From Paracoccaceae bacterium (GTDB lineage Bacteria > Pseudomonadota > Alphaproteobacteria > Rhodobacterales > Rhodobacteraceae), in contig PAPN01000014.1 in the NCBI GenBank assembly GCA_002708925.1, forward strand, positions 279,637 through 343,636: a DNA stretch of 64,000 nucleotides, read 5' to 3'. Position numbers and translations under genes: made by a program. Every line of letters starts with the position of its first letter. Position 1 is the first letter of the stretch. This document shows positions 16,844 through 26,135 of the stretch, piece by piece. The notes beneath the pieces are model-generated. The model was not told the DNA's origin, did no database searches, and was given only the letters and a program-made list of their open reading frames with translations.

Positions 16844-17875
16844 ATGAGTGCGGCTCCGAAACATGCGCCGACAATGGCGAAGATGAGTGTGGCCGATCGG
16901 ATCGGGCCCTGGCTGCCTGTTCTGTTGGTGCCGATGATTATGCTGGTGGGGCTGGTGCTGATCCCTTCGAGTTCGAGCTGGTTGACGCTGACGGTGAGCG
17001 GGCTGGCGATGGGGATGATGATTTTCATCATGGCCAGTGGGATGACCTTGGTTTTTGGTCTGATGGATGTGATCAATTTTGGCCATGGGGTGTTTATTTC
17101 GGTCGGGGCGTTTGTGGGGGTCAGTGTGTTGCTGGTTCTGGCGGGCATGACCGAGGCCCCCAGTCTGATGCTGAATCTGCTGGCCGTTCTGCTGGCGATC
17201 ATCGCGGCGGCGCTGGCGACGGGTGTTCTGGGCTGGGCGTTCGAGCGGGTGATCGTGAAGCCGGTCTATGGGTTTCATCTGAAGCAGATCCTGGTGACGA
17301 TGGGCGGTCTGATCGTGGTAGAGCAGTTGATCGTGGTGCTTTGGGGCCCTGAGGAGATTTACATCTTGCGCCCGCAGGCCTTGCAGGGGGCGATCACCTT
17401 TGCCGGGGCGGCGCTGGAGAAATACCGTCTGGTGGCTGTGGGGGTTGGTTTGGCTTTGTTTTTGGGGATGCGTTATGTGCTGCGCTCGACCAAGATCGGG
17501 CTGATCGTCCGCGCAGGCGTTGAAAACGGAGAGATGGTTCAGGCGCTGGGCTATCGTCTGCGGCTGGTGTTTGTGGGGGTGTTCGTGGCGGGCTCGGCCC
17601 TGGCGGGGCTGGGCGGCGTGATGTGGGGGCTCTACCAAGAGGTGATCACTGCGCATATGGGCCAGCACATGATGATCCTGATTTTCATTGTGGTGATCAT
17701 CGGCGGGCTGGGCAGTGTCGAGGGTTGTTTCATCGGTGCCCTGCTGGTGGGGCTGCTGCAAAACTATATCGCGTTTTTGGAACCCAAGGCCGCGCTGATT
17801 TCGAACATCGCCCTGATGGTGGCCATTCTGATGTGGCGCCCGCAGGGAATGATCCCGGTTGTGAAGGCGAAATAA
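16844..17875 (+). CDS. ABC transporter permease, LivH type
   Basis: Inner-membrane permease of 343 residues with eight or more hydrophobic segments. The subfamily motif GLMDVINFGHGVFISVGAF appears near residues 68-86, and the C-terminal half has GLGSVEGCFIGALLVGLLQNY, as in LivH. A hydrophilic N-terminal tail of about 20 residues precedes the first helix. An in-frame ATG at 16874 could be the true start, but a GGGGGG-rich site lies before 16844. It pairs with the LivM-type permease that starts 1 bp after its stop. Confidence 0.9.
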   Translation: MSAAPKHAPTMAKMSVADRIGPWLPVLLVPMIMLVGLVLIPSSSSWLTLTVSGLAMGMMIFIMASGMTLVFGLMDVINFGHGVFISVGAFVGVSVLLVLAGMTEAPSLMLNLLAVLLAIIAAALATGVLGWAFERVIVKPVYGFHLKQILVTMGGLIVVEQLIVVLWGPEEIYILRPQALQGAITFAGAALEKYRLVAVGVGLALFLGMRYVLRSTKIGLIVRAGVENGEMVQALGYRLRLVFVGVFVAGSALAGLGGVMWGLYQEVITAHMGQHMMILIFIVVIIGGLGSVEGCFIGALLVGLLQNYIAFLEPKAALISNIALMVAILMWRPQGMIPVVKAK

Positions 17876-17876
17876 G

Positions 17877-18947
17877 ATGATTGTGAAGCTTCTCTCGGGC
17901 GATATGCCCCGCAGCACCGTGCTGGCTGTCATTTTGGGTGTGATCCTGTTCGCGCTGGCCTTTGCGCCTTTCATTTTTCCTGGTGTGCGATCCGTGGATA
18001 CGGCGGCGCGGATCTGCGTGTTTATCCTGCTGGTGGCGTCTTACGATCTGATGCTGGGCTATGGGGGCATCGTCAGTTTTGCCCACACCATGTTCTTTGG
18101 CATGGGGGCCTATGGCGTGGCGCTGGCCTGTACGCATATGGATCGCGGCTTTGGCGCGCTGATTGTCGGCGCGGGATCGGGGGCCATTCTGGCGGCAGTC
18201 GTGGCCTTTCTGATCGGGCTGTTCAGCCTGCGGGTGCGTGCGATTTTCTTTGCGATGATCACCCTGGCGGTGGCCAGTGCGGTGGCGGTTCTGGTTAGCC
18301 AGCTGTCCGGTTTGACGGGCGGCGAGGACGGGCTGAACTATAAGATCCCGCGCGAGCTGACCCCGGCTTTCCGTTTTGGCAAGGAAACCTTCGGCGGAGA
18401 GATCCTGGGCGTCAAAACCAACGGCAAGCTGCTGAATTACTATGTGGTCTTCATCGGCTCGTTCCTGTTGTTCCTGCTGCTCTTGCGGATCGTCAATTCG
18501 CCGTTTGGCCGTGTGTTGCAGGCCATTCGCGAGAATGACTTTCGCGCGGAATCCATCGGCTATCGGGTGGTGAACTATCGCACTGCGGCGACCTGCATTT
18601 CGGCGGCGGTGGCGGCTTTGGCGGGGGCGCTTTATGCGATCTGGCTGCGGTATGTGGGGCCCGACACGGTGCTGAGCTTCGATATCATGGTGGACATCCT
18701 GCTGATGGTGGTGATCGGCGGAATGGGCACCATGTATGGGGCCGTGATTGGGGCGGCTCTGCTGGTGATTGCGCAAAATTACCTTCAGGGGCTGATGGGC
18801 GCGGCCTCGGGCGCGGTTGAGGGGGTGCCTTTGTTGCCGGACCTGCTGGATGCCGATCGCTGGCTGTTGTGGCTGGGGATCCTGTTTATCCTAAGCGTCT
18901 ATTTCTTCCCCACAGGCGTGGTTGGGCGTCTGCGCGCGGGGAAATAG
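17877..18947 (+). CDS. ABC transporter permease, LivM type
   Basis: Second permease, 356 residues, with about ten hydrophobic segments. Subfamily motifs are SYDLMLGYGGIVSFAHTMFFGMGAYG (residues near 53-78), FGRVLQAIRENDFRAESIGY (the cytoplasmic coupling loop) and GGMGTMYGAVIGA near the C-terminus. The start codon is one base after the LivH-type stop. It is the last gene of the importer and is followed by a strong intrinsic terminator at 18972. Confidence 0.92.
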   Translation: MIVKLLSGDMPRSTVLAVILGVILFALAFAPFIFPGVRSVDTAARICVFILLVASYDLMLGYGGIVSFAHTMFFGMGAYGVALACTHMDRGFGALIVGAGSGAILAAVVAFLIGLFSLRVRAIFFAMITLAVASAVAVLVSQLSGLTGGEDGLNYKIPRELTPAFRFGKETFGGEILGVKTNGKLLNYYVVFIGSFLLFLLLLRIVNSPFGRVLQAIRENDFRAESIGYRVVNYRTAATCISAAVAALAGALYAIWLRYVGPDTVLSFDIMVDILLMVVIGGMGTMYGAVIGAALLVIAQNYLQGLMGAASGAVEGVPLLPDLLDADRWLLWLGILFILSVYFFPTGVVGRLRAGK

Positions 18948-18971
18948 GCGCGCGCCGCCAGTCAAAACCCT

Positions 18972-19011
18972 AAGGGCGCAACCAAGTTCCGGGTTGCGCC
19001 CTTTTGTGTTT
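18972..19011 (+). terminator. Intrinsic terminator after the Liv-type operon
   Basis: A 12-bp perfect stem, AAGGGCGCAACC (18972-18983) with GGTTGCGCCCTT (18992-19003), encloses an 8-nt loop and runs into TTGTGTTTT. It lies 25 nt after the last permease gene and separates it from the MFS gene. Confidence 0.9.
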
Positions 19012-19050
19012 TCGGATCAATCTGCACGACCTTTGGGAGGAGGGATCAAC

Positions 19051-20229
19051 ATGGGAGCCGGATTGGTGCTGCTCTGCGCGGCCTATGTTCTTAGTCAGTT
19101 TTATCGCTCGTTTCTGGCGGTGCTGACGACGGTACTGGAGCAGGACGTGGGCGCGACGGCGCAGGATCTGGCGAATGCCTCGGGGCTATGGTTCCTGGCC
19201 TTTGCCGCGATGCAGATTCCGGTGGGCGCTGCGCTGGATCGGATCGGGCCACGGCGTACGGCCGGGGCGCTGCTGCTGATCGGAGGCGCCGGTGGTGCGG
19301 TCCTGTTCGGCGTGGCCACGGCTCCGCAGCATATTTCCTGGGCGATGGCGCTGATCGGTGTGGGGTGCTCGCCCGTGCTGATGGCCAGCTATTACATTTT
19401 CGCGCGCAATTACCCGGCCAAGGTGTTTGCAACCCTGGCGGCCGTTCTGCTGGGGGTGGGCAGCACCGGGAACCTGCTGGGCGCGTTGCCCATGGCGATG
19501 GCGGCAGAGACCTTTGGCTGGCGCGAGACTCTGTTCGGGCTGGCGGCGGTCAGCGCGGCGGTTGCGATTGGTATCTGGCTGACGGTCAAAGACCCCGAGA
19601 CCGTGCATCACCAGCAAAAGGGCAGCGTTCTGGACCTGCTGAAAATGCCCGCCCTGTGGCTGATATTCCCGCTGGCCTTTGTGCAATACGCGCCGGCGGC
19701 TGGGCTGCGGGGGCTGTGGATCGGCCCCTACCTGACCGAGGTTTTCGCCTTCGATGCCGCTCGGGTGGGGAATGCGACGCTGATCATGGGGGTGGCGATG
19801 ATCCTGGGCACCTTTGCCTATGGCCCGCTGGATCGCCTGCTGGGCACCCGAAAATGGGTGATTTTCACCGGCAATCTGGTGGGGGCGGGGGCCCTGGCGG
19901 CGCTGTGGCTGCTGCCTGTGGGCAGCCCCTGGATGGCGATGGCGCTGTTTGCGATGGTCGGGTTCTTTGCCGCGGCCTATCCGATGATCATGGCCCATGG
20001 GCGCAGCTTTTTCCCGGCGCATCTGGTGGGGCGCGGGGTGACGCTGATGAACCTGTTTTCGATCGGGGGCGTGGGCGTGTTTCAGGTGGCCACGGGGCAG
20101 CTGCATCGCGCGGTCAGCGCAAAGGGCGGCGCGCCTCAGGCCCCGTATGAGGCGCTCTTTGTGCTGTTTCTTGCCGCGATGGCTGTGGGGCTGGCGCTAT
20201 ACCTCTTTTCCCGAGACCGCGTGGACTAG
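19051..20229 (+). CDS. MFS transporter
   Basis: A 392-residue polytopic membrane protein with about 12 hydrophobic helices. The cytoplasmic loop 2-3 motif reads GAALDRIGPRRT, the MFS G-x-x-x-D-R-x-G pattern, and the second half repeats it as GPLDRLLGTRKW. Substrate unknown. The ATG at 19051 is chosen because GGGAGGAGGG lies just before it. The upstream extension overlaps the preceding operon and its terminator. It stands as a single transcription unit between that terminator and asd. Confidence 0.88.
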   Translation: MGAGLVLLCAAYVLSQFYRSFLAVLTTVLEQDVGATAQDLANASGLWFLAFAAMQIPVGAALDRIGPRRTAGALLLIGGAGGAVLFGVATAPQHISWAMALIGVGCSPVLMASYYIFARNYPAKVFATLAAVLLGVGSTGNLLGALPMAMAAETFGWRETLFGLAAVSAAVAIGIWLTVKDPETVHHQQKGSVLDLLKMPALWLIFPLAFVQYAPAAGLRGLWIGPYLTEVFAFDAARVGNATLIMGVAMILGTFAYGPLDRLLGTRKWVIFTGNLVGAGALAALWLLPVGSPWMAMALFAMVGFFAAAYPMIMAHGRSFFPAHLVGRGVTLMNLFSIGGVGVFQVATGQLHRAVSAKGGAPQAPYEALFVLFLAAMAVGLALYLFSRDRVD

Positions 20230-20297
20230 CAAAACCTCTTTTATCCTGCGTTCCCCTGCGGTATGGAGCCTCGTCCTAAACAAAGGAGTTGCTCGAA

Positions 20298-21320
20298 ATG
20301 GGCTATAATGTCGTCGTCGTCGGCGCCACGGGGAACGTGGGCCGTGAAATGCTGAACATCCTGGCGGAACGTCAGTTCCCGGTGGAGAAGATTGCCGTGC
20401 TGGCCAGCCGTAAATCGCTGGGCACCGAGGTCAGCTTTGGCGACAAGACCCTGACCACCGAGGATCTGGACACCTTTGATTTCACTGGCTGGGACATGGC
20501 GCTGTTCGCCGTGGGTTCGGCCGCGACGAAGGAATACGCGCCCAAGGCCGCCGCGGCGGGCTGTGTGGTGATCGATAACAGTTCGCTCTATCGCTACGAT
20601 CCGGACATCCCGCTGATCGTCCCCGAGGTAAACCCGCAGGCCGTGCACGGCTATTCGAAAAAGAACATCATCGCGAACCCCAACTGCTCGACCGCGCAGA
20701 TGGTTGTGGCGCTCAAGCCCCTGCATGACCGCGCGAAAATCAAGCGTGTCGTCGTCAGCACCTATCAGTCGGTTTCGGGTTCGGGCAAGGACGCGATTGA
20801 CGAGCTGTGGGATCAGACCAAGGGCATGTATGTCCCCGGCCAAGAGGTGGCCCCCAAGGTCTATCCCAAGCAGATCGCCTTTAACGTGATCCCGCATATC
20901 GACGTCTTCATGGAAGACGGCTCCACCAAGGAAGAGTGGAAAATGGTCGCCGAGACCAAGAAGATCGTGGACCCTTCGATCAAGGTCACGGCCACCTGCG
21001 TGCGTGTGCCTGTGTTCGTGGGCCATTCGGAATCGATCAATATCGAAACCGAGGATTTCCTGGACGAAGACGAAGCCCGTGACATCCTGCGCGAGGCCCC
21101 CGGCATCATGGTGATCGACAAGCGCGAAAACGGTGGCTACGTCACCCCCGTCGAATGCGTGGGCGATTACGCGACCTTCATCAGCCGCATCCGTCAGGAC
21201 AGCACCATTGATAACGGTCTGAACATGTGGTGCGTGTCGGATAACCTGCGCAAGGGTGCCGCGCTGAACGCCGTTCAGATCGCCGAGCTGCTGGGCCGTG
21301 AGGTTTTGAAAAAGGGCTGA
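20298..21320 (+). CDS. asd: Aspartate-semialdehyde dehydrogenase
   Basis: Reduces aspartyl phosphate to aspartate semialdehyde with NADPH, the branch step toward Lys, diaminopimelate, Met and Thr. The 340-residue product has the N-terminal dinucleotide motif GATGNVGREM (9-18), catalytic C130 in ANPNCSTAQM, STYQSVSGSG and the substrate-binding RVPVFVGHSE. The ATG at 20298 has AAGGAG at 20283-20288. An in-frame TTG at 20289 sits directly against that site and is not usable. A terminator follows 20 nt after the stop. Confidence 0.96.
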   Translation: MGYNVVVVGATGNVGREMLNILAERQFPVEKIAVLASRKSLGTEVSFGDKTLTTEDLDTFDFTGWDMALFAVGSAATKEYAPKAAAAGCVVIDNSSLYRYDPDIPLIVPEVNPQAVHGYSKKNIIANPNCSTAQMVVALKPLHDRAKIKRVVVSTYQSVSGSGKDAIDELWDQTKGMYVPGQEVAPKVYPKQIAFNVIPHIDVFMEDGSTKEEWKMVAETKKIVDPSIKVTATCVRVPVFVGHSESINIETEDFLDEDEARDILREAPGIMVIDKRENGGYVTPVECVGDYATFISRIRQDSTIDNGLNMWCVSDNLRKGAALNAVQIAELLGREVLKKG

Positions 21321-21340
21321 TCTTGCCCCCAGAAATGACG

Positions 21341-21372
21341 AAGGGCGCCCGGCGGGGCGCCCTTTTTGTTTG
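21341..21372 (+). terminator. Intrinsic terminator after asd
   Basis: AAGGGCGCCC (21341-21350) pairs perfectly with GGGCGCCCTT (21355-21364) around a GGCG loop and is followed by TTTGTTTGT. It lies between the convergent asd and carbonic anhydrase genes. The minus-strand exit lacks a T-run, so it mainly serves asd. Confidence 0.88.
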
Positions 21373-21385
21373 TCCAATGCAGAGA

Positions 21386-22036
21386 TTAGACCTGCGCGAA
21401 ACGGCCTTCCTCGGCGATATACTGTTCCACGGTGCCTTCGCCGATGTTGTGCCACACCGCGTGCAGCGCCAGCTGGCCGCTTTGCACCGCATCCTGCACG
21501 AAGGGAAAGGTCATCAGGTTCTCGATCGAGGTCAGCGCCGCCTGTTTTTCCAGGGCCGTCTTGCGCGCGTCGTCGCCCTCGACATCCTTCACCTTTTCAA
21601 ATCCGGGGCGCAGGATGTCGATCCAGCGGCCCACGAACGAGGTTTTTTCCTCCAGCGCGGGGGCGTTGCCCATGCACATGTCATGGCAGCCGGCCACACC
21701 GCCGCATTGCGAATGGGTCATCACCACCACATGCGACACCTTCAGCACCGTCACCGCGTATTCAATCGCGGCCGAGGTGCCGTGCTGGCCGCCATCGGGC
21801 TCGAACGGGGGGACCAGGCTGGCGATGTTGCGGTGGATGAAGAATTCGCCCTGATCAGCCCCGAAAATCGCGGTCACATGCACGCGCGAATCGCAGCAGG
21901 AAATCACCATGGCGCGGGGGCGTTGGCCCTCGTCTGCTAAGCGACGATACCAATTCTGGTTTTCCGTGTAGGTCGTTGCCTTCCATCCTTGATACCGTTG
22001 CACCAGATAGGCGGGCAGGGGCTTAGCGTTGTCCAT
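21386..22036 (-). CDS. Beta-class carbonic anhydrase
   Basis: Interconverts CO2 and bicarbonate with a zinc ion. The 216-residue product has the beta-class ligands C47, D49 and R51 in SCCDSRV, and H108 and C111 in THSQCGGV. Length is typical. The ATG at 22036 is chosen over 22087 because it has AAGGATG upstream and starts before the first conserved helix (YLVQRYQGWK). The gene is divergent from a small conserved helical protein and convergent with asd. Likely supplies bicarbonate for carboxylases such as acetyl-CoA carboxylase (accD is also in the window). Confidence 0.93.
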   Translation of the reverse strand: MDNAKPLPAYLVQRYQGWKATTYTENQNWYRRLADEGQRPRAMVISCCDSRVHVTAIFGADQGEFFIHRNIASLVPPFEPDGGQHGTSAAIEYAVTVLKVSHVVVMTHSQCGGVAGCHDMCMGNAPALEEKTSFVGRWIDILRPGFEKVKDVEGDDARKTALEKQAALTSIENLMTFPFVQDAVQSGQLALHAVWHNIGEGTVEQYIAEEGRFAQV

Positions 22037-22192
22037 GTCGTCATCCTTGCGTTTCTTGTCGTTCTGATCGGGGAAATTACCCTGCATTTAAACGGTTTTC
22101 GAGGGAAAACAATTGTCGGTCTCAACCTTTTGGGAACCACTTTGACGGCAAGCTCGATCCGGGCCTGTGGGGGCGCACTATGGGGTGAGACT

Positions 22193-22573
22193 GTGAACTA
22201 CATAACGACACTGAAACCGGAAGAATCCGTTAGACTGGATGCCGGCAGATTAGGGGATCTTTTCTATGAACTGGGCGAGGCCGGCGCAGGCGATGTGATT
22301 TGCCGCGCTATGGACGAGCTGACCCAACGCCTGACCGAAGCCGAGCGACAATACTCGACCGCACAGTTTCTGGACCTGCGCAAAACCGTCCGTTCATTGA
22401 TTGGCATTGCGGATCAGGTGGGGATGTGGGCGTTGGCGACGGTTGCCGGGGATGTTGTCGAGTGTATTGATCAGGGGGATCCGGTGGCGCTGGCCGCCAC
22501 AATCGCCCGATTGATGCGTATCGGAGAGCAATCTTTGACAGCGGTATGGGATATGCAGGGGCTATCCATCTAG
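22193..22573 (+). CDS. Conserved helical protein of unknown function
   Basis: A 126-residue protein, predicted almost entirely alpha-helical and without Cys-rich or membrane segments (LDAGRLGDLFYELGEAGAG, then ELTQRLTEAERQY, then QFLDLRKTVRSLIGIADQVGM). The helix-turn spacing recalls histidine-phosphotransfer bundles, but no phospho-accepting His in the expected context is seen, so I assign no function. The start is taken as GTG at 22193 with GGGGTGAGA just before it. A TTG at 22142 is possible. It lies 60 bp before the M17 aminopeptidase and is probably co-transcribed with it. Confidence 0.65.
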   Translation: MNYITTLKPEESVRLDAGRLGDLFYELGEAGAGDVICRAMDELTQRLTEAERQYSTAQFLDLRKTVRSLIGIADQVGMWALATVAGDVVECIDQGDPVALAATIARLMRIGEQSLTAVWDMQGLSI

Positions 22574-22633
22574 CCCCCCTTGCAGGTGCCGACAATCGGC
22601 GTAGGCTGGGCGCGATTAACAAATGGGGCCCAG

Positions 22634-24019
22634 ATGACTGCTACTTTTGCCACGGCGACAGCCGATGCTATTCCTGTTCATGTTTTGGAAACCGGCGCTG
22701 TTGACGCCTGGGCGCAGGGGCAATCCGATCAGGTTCGGAACTGGCTGAAGGCCTCGGGGTTTCAGGCGGGGCTGGGTAAAACATTACTGATTCCGTCTCA
22801 GACGGGGGGCATTCAGGCGGTTCTGGCCGGGTATGGCACGGCGGATCAGCGGGCGCGCGGGCGGTTCCATCTGGCCTCGGCGGCGACAAGCCTGCCCGCA
22901 GGGACGTATCGCATTGCCAGCGGCGTGCCGGGCGATAAGCTGGAAGAAGAGGCGTTGGGCTGGCTGCTGTCCGGTTATGCCTTCGATCGGTATCGCGCTC
23001 AATCGGGGGGCGGGGCACGGCTGATCGCGCCCGAAGGGGTGGATGGGCCCCGTCTGGAAACTATCGCCGCGGGCGAGTTTCTGACCCGCGATCTGATCAA
23101 CACCCCGGCCAGCGACATGGGCCCCGACGCATTAGAGCAAGCCGCGCGCGGGCTGGCCGCGCAGCATGGCGCGCAGATTACGGTTACGCTTGGCGATGCG
23201 CTTCTGGAACAGAATTTCCCGATGATCCACGCGGTCGGGCGCGCGTCCGGGCAGGCACCCCGTCTGATTGATCTGCAATGGGGTGATCACGGGCCGTTGC
23301 TGGTGCTGGTGGGCAAGGGGGTTTGTTTCGATACGGGTGGGCTGAACCTGAAACCGGGGGCCTCGATGGGCCTGATGAAGAAGGATATGGGCGGCGCCGC
23401 GACGGTTCTGGGGCTGGCGCATATGATCATGGGGCTGGGGCTGAGCCTGCGCCTGCGGGTTCTGGTGCCTGCCGTGGAAAACAGCGTTTCGGGCAATGCG
23501 TTCCGTCCGGGGGACATCCTGACCAGCCGCAAGGGGCTGACGGTTGAGATCAACAACACCGATGCCGAGGGGCGGCTGGTTCTGGCCGACGCGCTGGCTT
23601 TGGGGGCCGAGTCAAACCCCGATCTGATGCTCTCGATGGCGACGCTGACGGGCGCGGCGCGGGTGGCCGTGGGCCCCGATCTGTCGCCGTTTTTCACCGA
23701 TGACGATCCCTTGGCCCAGGCGTTGACGAATGCGGCGGGGCGCGTGGCCGATCCGGTCTGGCGCTTGCCCTTCTGGGATCCGTATGAAGCCGATCTGGAA
23801 CCCGGTATCGCCGATCTGGACAACGCCCCCAAGGGTGGTTTCGGTGGGGCGATCACGGCGGCCCTGTTTTTGCGCCGGTTTGCCGGAACGGGCTGCCGCT
23901 ACACGCATTTCGATATTTACGGCTGGTCCCCCAAGGCTCTGCCCGCGCGGCCCAAGGGTGGCGTCGGGATGGGCGCGCGCGCCCTGCTTGAGGCCCTGCC
24001 GGACGTTCTGGGACTGTAG
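22634..24019 (+). CDS. Leucyl aminopeptidase family protein (M17)
   Basis: A two-metal aminopeptidase of 461 residues that removes N-terminal amino acids from peptides in the cytosol. The catalytic C-terminal domain carries VGKGVCFDTGGLNLKP, MKKDMGGAATVLG (metal and catalytic Lys/Asp) and the family signature NTDAEGRLVLADAL. The N-terminal domain is short compared with PepA, as in the second M17 group common in alphaproteobacteria. Its start at 22634 is inside a longer open frame and has only a weak GGGG site. The stop is 2 bp before the NlpC/P60 gene, suggesting joint action in peptide or murein-peptide turnover. Confidence 0.92.
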   Translation: MTATFATATADAIPVHVLETGAVDAWAQGQSDQVRNWLKASGFQAGLGKTLLIPSQTGGIQAVLAGYGTADQRARGRFHLASAATSLPAGTYRIASGVPGDKLEEEALGWLLSGYAFDRYRAQSGGGARLIAPEGVDGPRLETIAAGEFLTRDLINTPASDMGPDALEQAARGLAAQHGAQITVTLGDALLEQNFPMIHAVGRASGQAPRLIDLQWGDHGPLLVLVGKGVCFDTGGLNLKPGASMGLMKKDMGGAATVLGLAHMIMGLGLSLRLRVLVPAVENSVSGNAFRPGDILTSRKGLTVEINNTDAEGRLVLADALALGAESNPDLMLSMATLTGAARVAVGPDLSPFFTDDDPLAQALTNAAGRVADPVWRLPFWDPYEADLEPGIADLDNAPKGGFGGAITAALFLRRFAGTGCRYTHFDIYGWSPKALPARPKGGVGMGARALLEALPDVLGL

Positions 24020-24021
24020 CC

Positions 24022-24870
24022 ATGGATCGTCGTCTGACCCCGGCCAACAAACGTGTCGCTGCGCAGCATTTGCGGGGGCAGGTTGAGGCGGCCAGCTATG
24101 TGGCCGGCACCGAGAAAATGGTCGCCGTTCCCCTGGCCGATCTGCTGTCCGCCCCGCATGGGCGGCGCGAGCGGCAATTGCTGCTGGGCGAGCGGGTTCA
24201 GATGTTCGAAGAGCGCGCTGGCTGGGCCTTTGTACAGGCCGAGAAGGACGGCTATGTCGGCTATCTGCGTTTCGATCAGCTGGAAGAGCGCCGCCCCGCC
24301 ACCCATTGGGTGATCGCGCGGGCCTCGCATCTGTACACCGAGCCGGATTTCAAAAGCCATGAGCGGATGAACCTGTCGATGGGCTCGCAATTCCGGGTCA
24401 TCGGCGAGACCGAGCGGTTTTTTGAAACGCCGCTGGGCTATATTCCACGTCCGCATCTGGCACCTCTGGACCGGCTGGCGTCGGATCCTGTCGAAGTGGC
24501 CGAGCGGTATCTGGGGGTGCCCTATCTGTGGGGCGGGAACTCGATCTGGGGCATAGATTGTTCGGGGCTGGTGCAGGCGGCCTGCGTCGGTGTGGGCGTA
24601 CCCTGCCTGGGCGACAGCGACATGCAAGAGGCGCAGACAGGTCGCGCCCTAAGCGAGACCGCAAAGCTGCGCCGGGGCGATCTGTTGTTCTGGAAAGGGC
24701 ATGTCGCGCTGGTGGCCGGAAAGGGCCGGTTGCTTCATGCCAACGCGCATCACATGGCCGTGGCATACGAGGACATGGAGACCGCCATCGCCCGGATCGC
24801 GGCGCAGGGCGATGGGCCTGTGACCTCGCGCCGGCGCCTGCCCAGATTGCGCCGGCGCGCTGGTGGGTAA
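24022..24870 (+). CDS. NlpC/P60-family peptidase with N-terminal SH3-like domains
   Basis: A 282-residue cysteine peptidase likely to cut gamma-D-glutamyl-diaminopimelate bonds in murein peptides. Bacterial SH3-like repeats occupy about 30-145 (for instance LLLGERVQMFEERAGWAFVQ). The catalytic domain follows, with C180 in GIDCSGLVQ, H227 in WKGHVALV and H239 or N241 in LLHANAHH. No signal peptide is visible, so it probably recycles cytoplasmic murein peptides rather than acting on the wall. It is coupled to the M17 aminopeptidase, which could finish the released peptides. Confidence 0.9.
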   Translation: MDRRLTPANKRVAAQHLRGQVEAASYVAGTEKMVAVPLADLLSAPHGRRERQLLLGERVQMFEERAGWAFVQAEKDGYVGYLRFDQLEERRPATHWVIARASHLYTEPDFKSHERMNLSMGSQFRVIGETERFFETPLGYIPRPHLAPLDRLASDPVEVAERYLGVPYLWGGNSIWGIDCSGLVQAACVGVGVPCLGDSDMQEAQTGRALSETAKLRRGDLLFWKGHVALVAGKGRLLHANAHHMAVAYEDMETAIARIAAQGDGPVTSRRRLPRLRRRAGG

Positions 24871-24894
24871 ACGCTTTGGGCGCTGGCAGATGGT

Positions 24895-25239
24895 CTAATC
24901 GACCGAGCGGATCAGCTTACGCTCTAGCACGCGCAGCACGGTTTTCAGGTCATGCCCGCGCTTCAGAATCTGCCCGTCCATGCCGAATATGACATACATG
25001 CCCTGTTTGTTGCGCAGCTTGGGGTGTTTTTCGATCCGATAGAGAGGAGTTTCAGCGGTGCGGCGGAACACTGAAAACACCGCGATTTCCCGCAGGCAGG
25101 AAATCCCGTAATCGCGCCATTCTCCAGCGGCCACCATGCGGCCATACAGGCCCATGATCACGCCCATCTCTTTGCGGTCAAAAGCCACCTGAGAAGGGAC
25201 GTCGGGACGGGGAAATGGGGTGGGGCCTTGCATGTTCAT
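24895..25239 (-). CDS. DUF2794-family protein
   Basis: A small cytoplasmic protein of about 114 residues with the DUF2794 pattern: RKEMGVIMGLYGRMVAAGEW near the start, then FSVFRRTAETPLYRIEKHPKL, and ILKRGHDLKTVLRVLERKL at the end. The family is widespread in alphaproteobacteria and has no assigned function. The start is uncertain: ATGs at 25239 and 25233 both fit, and the frame is open to 25347 without family character. It ends 24 bp from the convergent NlpC/P60 gene. Confidence 0.85.
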   Translation of the reverse strand: MNMQGPTPFPRPDVPSQVAFDRKEMGVIMGLYGRMVAAGEWRDYGISCLREIAVFSVFRRTAETPLYRIEKHPKLRNKQGMYVIFGMDGQILKRGHDLKTVLRVLERKLIRSVD

Positions 25240-25270
25240 AAGCCCAGAGTTGCGCCAATCGGAGGTTAAA

Positions 25271-26068
25271 TCAAGCCTGCCGGAATCTTTTGCCGAAATC
25301 CGGGTGCGCAGAGGGCATGGCCGAGACATCTTGCAGCGCAGTATCAAACCAAATCTCGGCGCTTTGCGTCAGGGCGCCATAGGCCGCAGCCACCTGAGCA
25401 CGCGGATCGCGCGCTCTGAAACGCTCTGGCAGCAGGTCAATGGGCGGTTCGGGGTGGCGCAGCACGATCCGGCGCCAGCGATGGATTAGCAGGGTGCGTG
25501 CGGCCGCGGCCTCAAGCGGGGTCAGGCTGCACCCGGCCAGCGCATCCAGATCGGCAAACAGGGCTGTCAAAGCTTCCTGATGTGCTTTGGTCAGCAGGGT
25601 CGCGCGCATCGCTTTCGACAGGGCGGACAAATCCCCGGAAACGGCGCACTCGGGGGTGGGGGCGGCCTGATCCGCAGGGCGCAGCACAACGCCGGGGGCG
25701 ACTGGAACTCCGGGCTGATCCGGCCCGATGGCCAGCACCCATTCCGTCACCGGGGACGTGCGTGGGGGCGCGTAAATCCGGCTGGTGGCATCGGCAAATT
25801 GCGCCAGGCCCTCGGCGGTAAGCCGGTAATAACTGTTGCGCCCTTCGCGTTCGGACGTCACCCAGCCATCACGCCCCAGCCGAGACAGCGCGGTACGGAT
25901 CGTCCCTGGCTCGATCCCGATCCGGCCCAACAGTTTTTGCAGACGCAGGTTGGCAATCCGGCCGCCGCGCAGCTGCACACTGTCGCCGAATACAGTAATG
26001 ACCAAAGACCACACGCGCAGGCGGCCTTCGTCATGCAGGGCGGAAATCAGAGGGGAAAGCGGATCCAT
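25271..26068 (-). CDS. paaX: PaaX-family transcriptional repressor
   Basis: Represses phenylacetate degradation genes and is released by phenylacetyl-CoA, the product of PaaK. The 265-residue product has the PaaX N-terminal winged helix (residues near 5-80, including GIEPGTIRTALSRLGRDGWV and SEREGRNSYYRLT) and the C-terminal domain with LIHRWRRIVLRHPEPP, a PaaX signature. The ATG at 26068 is preferred. An in-frame GTG at 26083 adds five residues. It lies 67 bp downstream of paaZ on the same strand, so it is probably co-transcribed with the enzyme it controls. Confidence 0.9.
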   Translation of the reverse strand: MDPLSPLISALHDEGRLRVWSLVITVFGDSVQLRGGRIANLRLQKLLGRIGIEPGTIRTALSRLGRDGWVTSEREGRNSYYRLTAEGLAQFADATSRIYAPPRTSPVTEWVLAIGPDQPGVPVAPGVVLRPADQAAPTPECAVSGDLSALSKAMRATLLTKAHQEALTALFADLDALAGCSLTPLEAAAARTLLIHRWRRIVLRHPEPPIDLLPERFRARDPRAQVAAAYGALTQSAEIWFDTALQDVSAMPSAHPDFGKRFRQA

Positions 26069-26135
26069 AACCCATTGATACACCCGGTTATGTCTGAGGG
26101 GAAGTGGGGGCAGCGCCGGGCCGCCCCCCGTGGGA